Program-made: the position numbers and the translations under genes
Source of the DNA: Chlorops oryzae
Taxonomy: Eukaryota > Arthropoda > Insecta > Diptera > Chloropidae
Direction of reading: 5' to 3'
Assembly: GCA_020466095.1 (NCBI GenBank)
Contig: CM035807.1
Span: forward strand, 24,303,881 to 24,367,880
DNA length: 64,000 nucleotides
The notes under the pieces: generated by a model
Databases searched by the model: none
The model's input: only the letters and a program-made list of their open reading frames with translations
What the model was told of the DNA's origin: nothing
Part shown: positions 46,101-58,100 of the stretch, piece by piece
How the letters are laid out: every line of letters starts with the position of its first letter
Position numbering within the stretch: the first letter of the stretch is position 1

Positions 46101-49100
46101 CTAAAATAAGTCGATTTCTATTATTGCCAAAAAATACGTATGTATGTCTGTGCATACAGATCTACTTGAATATCTCCAAGGCGAGTTGTTGTATATTTTC
46201 GCACAGTGTCACCAGCAGTTAAAGTTGAAAAATCAAAGCCTAAAGTAATCACGTTTCCGAATTGTTGTCAACATCTTCGACAACAACGGCAATAACAACC
46301 GACGGCAAGATGGCATTCGAGTTCTCGGAGCTGATGGAAAAGCAAGCAGCAACAAGAGCGGTTGGGGGCACCCAACAACTGGCGACAATTGCTGCAAATG
46401 ATTTCATGCAATTCACACAAACACACACACAGACACACACGATTCTCCGATTCTCAATATGATATTCATATATGAATTTTCTTTTCGTTGCGCAAATGGG
46501 TTTTCCATACTTGGGGGCCGATTTTTGACATCACGTTTTCATGCCAACGCTTAAGGCGTGCCAAGGCAGCAGCAGCAGCGGCGGCAGCAATGGCAACAAC
46601 TATTCGAACAGCAATAGAAGCAATAACAACATGATGACAATGATTGTTGTAAGCTGCAAGAGCAAGAGCAGCAACAATGGCCTTTTCAAATGCCGCTGCC
46701 ACTGTTGCTGCCCTGTTTTCCCTCTCCCCCTGCTGTTGTTCAGCGATTCCCAGCGTTCGGCTCTGTCTGCCGCATATCGCTTTTCGATCGCATTTCAAGA
46801 CACATTGTCTTATTGCTGATTTTTTCCTACTCTTTGGCATCATAAAGCGAATTAAGTTGGCTTAAATTGACGCAGCTCGTCTTGGCGGTTTTTTTCGTTT
46901 TTTCCCTTTTTCGTTTATTTTTTTTTTTTGCTCCAAGGAGCGATTGAGTGGATCACGCTAATGCCATACGAAAAAGAGTCTATTCGTATTCAGATTGCGA
47001 TTGTAAAGTCCTATAAAAGCGCCATTCGACACTGCGATAAACGCATATGTGTACACTCGTTCATTTATTCTTTGGCTTTAATGTCAGACAACGCAGCTTG
47101 AATACACAAGAAAATGAGCTTAAAATATTAATAAAGCCCATAATTTTTTGGCTTTATTTCTTCCATGTTTTTGCTCATTTTTTCCATGTTATATTTTTTT
47201 TTTTTTTTGTAAAACGCTGCAAAATCGGCAATAAAATGCTCAATTCGTCAGCGGGTCGCGTAAAGTTGCGACGTCCCTCTTCGGTGAAAAGCGAAAAACA
47301 GCTGCTGCTATTGCCGCCATTTGTGCTGCCAGCGAATGCTTTGGAAACGCTATTCAACTTCAAGAAGGCAGTAATAATACACTTCTTGTGTAATGGCATA
47401 AGGATTCCAAACATCCCTCCTTCCACAGCTTCATCATGCTCGTCTCTTTGCTGTGAAGAGCCTTATGCTTGTCTTCTTTTCATTTCTCCGGCAATGAATG
47501 TTCTTCTTCCAGGAACTTTAAGTGGCAATAGAACTGTTGAGCATCTCTCTTTGAACTGTCATACTCATGACAGGGTGGGTGGTGCGGAGGGTTGGAGGTT
47601 TTTGGACGATTTCGACGCCCGACAGCCATCACAGTTGCCTTTTAGAAGTTTCCAAAGTAATTAACTACGTCGTGTTTTCGTCGACTTTAAAGTTCAGTAA
47701 CGATGACCTTAGCTTAAGAGATGTACCCACATACATACATACATACATACGGACTTTTCGAAACTTCTGTCTGGAGGACGATTTTTGACATGATGGCTTT
47801 GAATATTAAAGGAACGCAAAAACTTTCTTCCCAAAATGAGATTCTTAAAACGAAAGTCGTGATATCTTCACATTTTAATCGAGTCCTTATAACACCTTCA
47901 GCCATTTCCGTTTCTTCTCGGTAAGATTAAACGCTGCTTAATTCCGCTCACGCACGAAAGTAGTTTATTCAAAAAAAAAAAAAAAAAAAAAAATTGGGAA
48001 AGCATTTTTAATAATTTCGGGAAGTTTTTTTTTTGGTCTTGGGTAAAGGATAACCACGACGTTAGTCTCTTGGCATATTAATTAGCATATATAATCAAAC
48101 GAAGACAGAGTAGTGGAGAGGGACGAAGAGAAAGTGATAGTCACAGGGAGAGGAAGATGGTGAGGGATAGGTTCATGGTGATGGAGAGGGTGACAGAGAA
48201 AGTGGGGGAGGGAGTGGTTGATGGAGAGCGTGAGGGGAGGGGTAGCGTGAAAGCGATGGAGAGTGTGAGGGAGAACAAGAAGTTATTAGATTTGGAGGGG
48301 GTAGAGGAGGAGGGAGAGGGAAAATGATAGTGCGAGTGAGAGGGTAAGGACGGGAGAGTAAAGGTGAATTTGAAGCTGGTAAGGTAAAGGTGAGAGTGGG
48401 AAAGAGGGAGAGAAGGTAAGAGGGAAAGAGGGAGAGAGGGTGAAAAGAGGGAAAGAGGGAAAGAGGGAAAGAGGGAAGAGAGATAAAGAGAGCGAGAGCG
48501 ATAGATTTAAAGAGGTCGGAAGAAAAAAAGACAAAAAGATGGCAAAAGAAAGTAAGAAAGGACGAGAAGGTTGAGGGGGAATAAGGCAGTGGCTTCTGGC
48601 GGAACTAAATAATAGTAATACCAATATTAAACTGAAAACGACCCAAAACAGTACAGTTCTCGATATTTAAGGAGTGATATCCCGACAAATGAGAAAGAGA
48701 GTGGAAAGAGAGAGAATGAGAGAGATAGAATTGTGAGAGAGAGAGAATGAGAGACCTAAAAGGAGAAACGCAGAAAGAGAGAATGAGAGAGAAGGAGAGA
48801 GATAGAAATTGAGATAGAGAATGAAAAGGAGAAACTGAAAGAGAAAGATATAGAGAACAAGAATGAGGGAAAAAAGACAGCGAGAAGAGAGAGAGAGAGA
48901 GAGAGAAAAAAAGACATCGAAAAGAGAGAGAGAGAAAAAAACATCGAAAGAGAAGAGAGAGAATGAGAAAGAAAGACACGAGAAAGAGAAAGAGAGAAGA
49001 GAACAGAAGAGAAAGAAGAGAAGAAAGAGAGAGAGAAAAGAGAGAGACACAGAGAGAGAGAGCACACGAGAGAGAGACAAGAGAGAGAGACAGAGAAGAG

Positions 49101-52100
49101 AGAGAGACAGAGAGAGAGAGAGACACACAGAGAGAGGAGAGAGAGAGAGAGAGAGAGAGAAATGATTGGCAGAAAAAAGTCAGCTTGGAGGCAAAAGATG
49201 ATATTTTTATTAAGATCATTTTATTTAAAATACGTTTATTATGTATCTTCGTTTACCCCTTTAGGATTATTAAGAGAACACTTTCCACCAAATTCACTTG
49301 AACCATCAAAAAAATATAGAGAACATATTTCAATTGTCACGTAAAAAGTTTATTAGAATAAGGATAAAAGGAGCACATGACGGTTTTTAGTACTTATGAA
49401 GGTCATAATTTTTCGCTATATGCTCGAATTTTATCGTTGTGTGTGTGTCTCAATTCTACACAAAGTCCCGAAATGGGTTAAAACAATCGGAAAAAATATC
49501 TATCCTTTGTTCACTGGTAAAAAAGGCACAGTTGACTCACACAAAATGGGAAAACTTAAAAGTCTTTAAAATCATTGTACTAATCTCTGAGATTGAGCTC
49601 GAAGAGATAATATCACAGCCATTTATGACATCGGTCTCCCACTGGGTATGAAATGCTTTAGAAACTATTACGAAATGCATTATTTTTTCTCAAAATAAAT
49701 GTTTATAAGACGGCAATACGTATTCCCGAAATCTTTGCGTAGTTATACTCATGAGAATTTAGTACACGCGCCACAGGTGCGCTCGCCTACCTCCTCGTGA
49801 CCTTGAGTGTGAGTGTGTTCGAATTATACGATTGCTTGCAGCTTAAATTCCATGTTAATAATCACAATTTAGCAACACCGATTTTCTATGTTGAAGAGGC
49901 ACACAGTTTGATTGCTGTCATTCGTGCTGTCACTCGTGCTGTCGTCGTAAGCCAATTTCGGGACGTCACTTGGCAGCCAGTCGTGTGCGCGACGGAGCAC
50001 CGAGTGCCAGAGTGTTTGTGCCTCATGATTGTTTCGATCGTTTAGTCTAATACTTAATGCAAAAGCACATATTTATGGTTATCCTGTATCCTGTGTCCTG
50101 ACGTAACGTGACGTAACGCGACAACGAGCTTGACAATTACGTTAACAAGCGCAAACATAATTTTATCGCTCAGTTCGGCAAACTTTCGAAATAGGTTAAG
50201 CGGCTGTGAGTTCAGTAGGTGAGATGGAAGTGTATGAATGAGGCAAGCAGAGGCAGAACTTGGCTTTATTCCAAGACAACAGGTCTATATATTCACTTTA
50301 GAGTGGAGGGAGTAACTTAAGAGGCGAACAATACATATGTACATTTGTCATTTACAGCGAGGATATATACAAACGACGAAGTGAACGAGCAAGGAAATAT
50401 GCTCTTATTGCGATTGTTTCAATAAATGTCAAAGTGTTTGTCTCATGCAAATATAAGTATATATATATATGAGTAGTTGTGTATATATATATGTAGCTAT
50501 ATACATGTAGCTATAGATATATATGTGCGTGTGTGTGTGCGTGCGTGCGACTCAGTGTCGGTGTACTCATTTTGTATGCACAGAGTATCTGTTTGCATGA
50601 AAGCCAAAGTTTTTATGCAAATATTTACAGGCTATCTACAAATTGAATTTATTACAGCAGATTTAAATTAAAACGATAAAGCGTTGCAAAGCAATTTGCA
50701 AATGAGCCGAAAGCTCGCCGACAAGCAAACATTCGCCTGTGTGAGCCTGTTTTACACTGAATGTGCGTATGGGTGTGTGTTCGTGTGCGTGTTGGTGCAT
50801 CATGTATACAGGATGAATTGAACTTACCCTTTTGCCTCGTTTGCCGCGTGGTCCTTTTTCGCCAGGCGGTCCAGCCGGTCCAGGTGGTCCCGCTTCTCCA
50901 GGCACGCCAGCATCACCTTTCGAACCTATTTTAAAGAGAGTTTCAAAAAAAAAAAAAGAAACAAAAATGAGAATCGAATTGAACTGAATTCGAAGCAATG
51001 GAAAAAAGTTGTCAACATATTTTCATATCAAGGGAACTTGTTCATTCATTCGTTCATACAATATTGTCGCTTGTATCGGAATTCAATATCGCGAAAATGT
51101 CCCACTTGGGAGCGTTAAAAGTGATGACATTTCTTATATTTTTTTCCTCTTCATTTTAATGTTCTTTTCGCGTTCTTCTAGTCCATCGCTTTTGACATTT
51201 AACGCACAATGGTTGCGCACGAAATGTTTTGTCACATGATATTTCGTGCTTATGGCAGATTTTTTATTTATTTATTTTTTTTTTTTTTTGCAACAAATAT
51301 TCACTTTGTAACTCAAATGTTCGCGTTGTGCGTGGGACGTTTTGGGGACGCTTTTGGGGACGTTTTTGGTGGTTATAAATTGAGTTTCTGATGCGCGTTT
51401 AACGTGTGCAGATAAAACTTATTTAGCTGCCTTTTTAATGGATCTTCTTGTCAGGGAAACGAGATTGAAAGTTCCCATCGCTTCGAGTGGTTCCACCGTT
51501 TCTTTATCTGTGCAAGTGTGTGTGTGTGCTGTGTGTGTGTGTGAAGAGTACAAGGCGAGAAACTAGGAAAGTTCCCCGAAAATCTTCCCCTATGAGCCTC
51601 AATCACAATCAATCTTTTAAAAGCTTCTTTCTAGCATCTCTATATGAGGAGTATCTGGCATTTTTCCTTTCACTTTCAATTCTATTTATCTGCATTTACT
51701 TATCTATTTTTTATTTATTTATTTATTTATAGGCTGTTGTTCTCTGATTTGCATCTGAGTAAATGGAAAGGAAATTTGTTTTGATTAATTGAGTTTTCGA
51801 AAAATAGGATTATGATGCTAAGCTGCTTAACTTAAGACAGCAAAACCAATAGGAAGGGGGTCAACAGATTTAAATTGTATCAATAGATTTGTGTGGCAAC
51901 ACTTTAAAGACCTGAGGAGCTTAACTGAATGGAAAAAGGTGCTGAGAGAGGAAAAGGAAATTAAGAAAAATTGTTTAGCTCTACTCTGTTGGATTTCCTT
52001 CGGCCTCAGTGGCTGAGAATTAAGCTCTATTGCCTCTCTTAAGTCAAAGAGATCCCTCAGAATTAATAGCACTACCTTAGGACAAAATGATATGGTCATC

Positions 52101-55100
52101 GCTGACACACATGTTTTTAACCACTTCGAGGTCTCTGATGAAGAGAATATTTTCTCCAAAGAATAGTTTTTGAGGTAAACGAGTTCTTTGGTTTGATATT
52201 TTTTCATTTATTACTAAATGTCTCAAGAGGTTTTTTCTATAGTAAGGGGTTCTGTCAGAAATGAAATAGAAATGAAAAAGCGTTTTTTAAAATCAAATTT
52301 TTCATTTCCGGCAGAGCTGGAGAGAGCTCCTTACTAAAAAAAAACACCTTTAAACTTATCTATTAAAATTATCTTTCATTTTTCTATTGGAATTTTTTTG
52401 TTTTTGAACTACTGACAATTAAAATGGTAAAAAAATGCAATTCTCCAAGATTTTTTCTCAATTTACAAAATTCATTCTTATTTTTGAGCACTGTAAATGT
52501 TTTTCATAACTCTTATCATGGCTTCCTATCAAAGACTGTTGTTTTAAATATGAAGAAAATTTGATGTTACCAAGATCTATTGAGAAACAAAGAAGCTATG
52601 ACGTATCAAGATAACGAACTCGATTTCAGTGATTCCCAAGCGAAAATGCCAAATTTTTTAAGCAAATGTGTCACTGTGTGATATATTTTTGGGGCCTTCG
52701 ATTGAAAACCAAACTTTGACTGCAGTTTCTGAAAGTACTTGGCGAATTTAGCAGCTGCCTATATTTGTTTTAGTCAGATTGGTCCACATTTCTTTTTCAA
52801 TCGATCTCAAAAAGTGTGGCCGAGAAGTAAGTTGCGCACTCACCCGTTTAATATTTTATTGTCCTATCTATGGCAAAGTTTTAGCCCTAGACATGAAAAA
52901 TTTGTTGCGGTGGGTACTACCCAGCTAGCATTTGGAAGACTGTTTTATGAGAAGATTCATATACGAGTTTTTTTCCAACCTCCTTTGATGATTAAAAATT
53001 TATTGATCACATGAAAGATTAAAAGAGGACTCAAAAACGACTCTTAATATAATATGTTTCAAAAGCGATTCGTATCGAAAGTACAAAAACATACAACCAT
53101 GCGGAATATATAGATCAACTGCTAATAACACGATTCCGATGCCGATTGGTGAAGAAGACTATAACGAATTCCGCGTTCATTTATATACACTCAAGGGAAT
53201 ATGAAAACATTATTGAATGGATTTCTTTAAGCCTTAAAACGAAAGAATCGTAAATCTATGATTGGAAAAGATGCGATTGTAACAGACATAAAAGAGAGTG
53301 TGTAAAATTTTACGCTTTTCTGCAGTTTTAAATTTTTTCACTTTTAAGGGAATACCCTATTTAAAATAATATATTTTAAAGCCTTAAACAGTGTATTGAC
53401 TTTTTTGTTTTAGCTTTTCAGAAAGCAAACGATTCGATTACTAATACATATATCTCGGAAAAGGCTCGAAAACGATATCAAATACGAGCCAAGAAAGACT
53501 CTAAAATAATCACAAAATATGAGTCATAAAAGATTCGAATATGATAGCTAATGTGAGTCGTAGAAGACTCGAAAATGGTAACAATTATGACTCGCAAACG
53601 ATATCAAACATGACTCTCCAAGAAAAGTCGCGGCTAGGGTACCATTTTCTTCCGACAAAAGTATCATTTCTGATCAGAAAACGAGCGCATATTTGATTAC
53701 TTAAATCAGAAAAGCGACTCAAAAAAGTATGGACAACTGTTTCGAAAAAAATCCATCCAGGAGTTACAAGTTGCAAAAGTCTTAATGATATGATTTTATG
53801 GCAACATTTTTTCCATTGCTGGCCCTTAGTTCTCAACCCGGTGCCATTTTAATTCCTCATTTTATTATACCCAACACACTCTGTGTCGAGGGTATATTGC
53901 GTTTGTGGGTTGTGTGTAACACCCAGAACTAGTCGAGATAGACCTTACAAAATGTATATAGAAATGATCAGCGTCACCAGGAGATTCGATTTAGACATGT
54001 CCGTCCGTCTGTCTGTCTGTATACAGTTATCTTATCGAAGGAGTTGTGCTATCTTGACAAAATTTGGTATGCGTGCTCACGGGGACATGAGTAAGAACAA
54101 GTTCGAGAATGGGCCCGATCGGACCATTTTTATGCTTCCTTTGTAGCCATAAACATCCTCCCAAAAAATTTTCTAGATCGGTCCATTATTAAGGGTACCT
54201 CCAGTACTAGGGTCTGTCACAAAAATCCCAAAACTGCCGCTTTTTCCAAATATTTAAATTAAACTTAAAATTTGAGCGTATATCTAAGCCTCCGATTAGA
54301 ATTTAAAAAAATTGAAAAGTGGGCGTGCAAAGGGGCGGTTTTCATAAAGAAATTTAACAAAAGTCTGCATATGGGGCCCCTTATGGGCCTTGAACACTTC
54401 TTGATATTAAAAATTATTTGAACGCGTGTGTCTGTGTCGGGTATTCTAATGTCAGGCCTCGCCTGACTATAACACCCTTACTTGTTACTATTTGCTTTTA
54501 GGCACATTTTTCCCTGTATTACCTATGAACTGTATATTGTATACAGACCATATATGGTCTTTATAAAAATTCAAAACGGACTCTATCACAAAGCAGATGT
54601 TCCAAAATGTCGCCATAACCTTTTGCAACATTTTAAAATTATGTTAAATGAGGCAAACATTTAAATCATTTAGCCTGCAAAAAGTTTAATTTTTCCGCTT
54701 TAATGACATCTTCTACCCTGACTTCATCTAATTTAACTTAAACGCAAACATATGTACAAACATATTTACTGAATTTCCGAACATCAAAAATGTAAACGCC
54801 TAACTTCGAATGAGATTAAAATTAACACTAAATCATCGTCTGGCCACACATACATACCTATGTACGTATTTGAGGGATGGATGTTGGCTTTCACATGTCG
54901 CAGTATTTTTGATTCACCGAAAACTCCGCATGCTTAATCAGATTTCATCGTATTGAAATTCTGCTGGTAATTAGGGAAATACATAAAAAGCATCGAATGT
55001 CAATTCACACATCTGTCAAATCCCTAGTTACATACATCTGTGTCATTGAACGCTTTCAAGGTATATAAACTTGAACATGTTTATGCATGGATGTTCATAG

Positions 55101-58100
55101 GTACATATGTCTACATAGATTGATGCCTAAGAAGGCATGAATATTTTGTGCTATGGTAAATTACCTCATGACAAAGTAACCACAGCATTTCCAGAAACAA
55201 TGATTTACTACATAAACAACTGTCAGGACTCACACACACAGTCACACATACTCGTAGACACAGCGAGATGGATTCTGAATGCTTACAACACCAATGTAAC
55301 TAATTACATAGACAATAAGATAAGCAGCAACAGTGATGGCAGCAGCACGGAAAACAAATGACATCCAATTCATTCAAATCAACAACAAATAAATACGCTG
55401 CCATCTCCAAAGCGCTCCCAATTCCTCGCCATCGCCATTCGTCCCCACATGCCCGAAATATTCAAATCAAAGTGCAAATCCGATTCGAAATCAAATTCTA
55501 TAGCACTCCGAGAGTAGGTACAAACATACATACATGTGTACATACACGCAATATCTAGAGTGAATAGCTACGATTTGAACATGGATCGCAATTCGTTGTC
55601 GCCGATGATGGACGAAATGACGCAATTGGAATTCCGAAGTGCTGCATGAGGAGATTGAACATAAAGCAGCGCATGACCATCATGGTGTCATGCATCATTC
55701 AGCGGCCGGAATGGGTAGCAAGCAGCATATGGACTACTGACTCCAGAAAATTCACCCAAGCGTAATTTTGTTTTTGTGCGGAGTGACAGACGCACCGAAG
55801 TATTTGGGGGAAAACCGTATAAAGTCTCACATCTATAGTACCTATGTGTGATTATGTTTGTGTGTTTCGTGTGTGTGTTCTTTCTCGGTTATGAAGATTT
55901 CCATTTGCGTTCAACAAATATAAATTGCAATTCAATTGGGCTGAGAAGAGGAGCACAAAAAACTTTCCATCATCATTCAATTTCGTCTGGGGATTGTTTT
56001 ATTAGATTAATTGAAATCTATTAAGCGCGGCCAAGGTAAGTGTGTGTGTGTGTGTGTGTGTGTGTTTGAGTTTGCTCGCGTGTGTGTGTTCTTTTCTGGA
56101 TATCTATGCGGGTTCTATTTTAAGGGGGACCAAAATTTATTTGTATTCAAATCACTGATAGCTCTTATTTTATCTCAATTAATGGCATCTGCATCTAATA
56201 TTTTGAATAGCTTAATTTGTGACCTGGATGTCTTACATAAATCCAATTAAAAGAATATCTTCCTGAGAGGCCCATAAAGCTTATCAAGCGGATTAAGTGC
56301 GTTCGGCAATAAAAAACGATCAAAACAAGCAAAAGTGTGACTCGATGTCTTATTTTTAGTATCCAACATAAATTTGGCTCGTGTTAAACGCACAGTGGGA
56401 TCAAAGTGATTTGCATTCGAAGTAAATTTTTCTTTTGAAATCATACGAGGGGAAGACGGAATGAAGGAGTTCTTGAGGCGTGGTATGTCTGATATAAAAC
56501 TCCTCAAATATGCTTAAAAAGTGCCCTCGTCTAAATACTTTATGAGGACTTGAAATGGCATAATTTTTGGTCATCTTGAGGGAGCAGTTTTCCTATCCAG
56601 AGTGCTTAAACTTACACTACTGTCATGATGTCCCTCGTATTCACTTTTGAGAGGAATTCCAATTGTTTTAATTCTACAAAAAATCTCCGTATTCAATTTA
56701 TTAGGGAGGGAATTTTTTGAATAAAATTTTTTCCCATAATAAAATTTTTTTTACATATTTGTATTTTAGGGTTAATAGATTGACTCCATGTACGAAAAGA
56801 CTCTTGAAGTCACCTCTAAAAGCTCTTTAGCATTTATTCGTCCTGATATTTTTAGTAAGACCCAAAGATAACCTTCAATAGTACGCTTTTTAAGGGTTTT
56901 ATTTAACCCTTTCATTACCAAAATTCAATTTGACTTCAGATGGAAGTCTGCAATTTGTGGTTTCACCTTAATGCCGATAGGAAAAGGAAAAATGAAAAAG
57001 AAGGTTTCGGACGTCACTATTGAAAGTGGGAGTTTTAACCCATTTGTGCCGAGACAAAAAACAAATCAAAATTGTTTTCGAACATTTCTGGTGATAAAAC
57101 TAAGAATTCCATATGAACAATCTGAGATTTGAATTTATTTTCCATTTTTAACTCTTTAACGCATAAGGGGAAAATTTTCTCCACATTTTTTTTAAAGTTT
57201 CTAAGGAATGCTTTATAAAATTTGCTTTAAATTGTTAAACTTATATGGAGACAAATTTTTTCTTTAGTCGTTAAAGAGTTAAAGCGATAAAAATACCAAA
57301 TTGTGGCTATTTATGAAGTAACTTCACTGTTATAGTAACAGTATACTTTTAGGCAAATTAAAAATTTTGTCGTTTATAAAGCACAGAGGGCGCAAATGGG
57401 TTAAAGGCGGCCTTTAAATCTGTTCAGGATTTAAAAAGATTTTTCATTTAGTAGTAAGAACGCTATCTGAAAAGGTAAAATTACTCAAATCGGTTTTTAT
57501 TTCATTCAATTAAACTTCAATCTCATCCCACTGTGCTCGTTCCCCTTCGCATAGGCGTACCCCAATTACATCCCATAGAATCGAATGATATATGTTATAC
57601 GATTTTACAGCGCAATTTGTTTATAATGAAATACATCATAAATTCAAAAAAGGAGCCAAAGATTAAAATAGATTTTCACTTCATCACACGTACGCGGGTC
57701 AAACTGAAGGCGCTGGAGCAAAATTTTCATTTTCCATTTTACATTTTCCCTATTCTGATTTATATCAAGTGATTTCAAGAATTCAACAAGTGCCAAAAGA
57801 TATACAAAGAAGCTGTCGAAAAGTGAAAAAGCAAAAGAAAAAAAAAAAACAAAATTGAAAAGAGATTTCATGCTATTTTTCACACTAAATTTTCCCAATT
57901 TTCATGGATTATTAAAGTCCAACGTTCGCTTCGAATTTCTGCGCTGACGTTTCATATCGAAATGAGGCGCGGTGGAAGGAGAAATTTATTTCCTGAAATG
58001 CCATTAATCGGCGCATTTTTATACACATTTGAATGGCACTCGAGTGACTCAATTAAGTCCCCGCGCCGAGGGACAGAACGAGAGCGGAACGGAATAGATC

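Larger units (their letters stand above)
35935..50827 (-). other. 14.9-kb collagen intron
   Basis: No collagen-like exon is seen. It holds a 92-bp-unit minisatellite (37690-38140), a GATCA array with duplicated flanks (43260-43800), CAG/CAA-rich opa-like sequence (46255-46720), a TATA-like site with a 205-codon frame (47012-47664), a long GA tract (48110-49165) and many short CA/TG and CATA microsatellites. Confidence 0.6.

Noticed and set aside
46466..46843. Alanine- and serine/asparagine-rich frames on both strands
   Set aside because: Opa-like CAG/CAA repeats in an intron give such frames by chance; no splice sites join them to the collagen.
48605..49219. Frames of 150-204 codons on the minus strand (Ser/Leu-rich) and about 112 on the plus strand (Arg/Glu-rich)
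   Set aside because: They are translations of a simple GA purine tract; no start context, domain or splice support.
51985..52060. ctcagtggctgagaattaagctc as a second SINE head
   Set aside because: Only an A-box-like part matches; no B box follows.
53883..54146. An 87-codon frame that looks fairly protein-like
   Set aside because: It lies wholly within the DINE-1-like repeat and spans its GTCY microsatellite.
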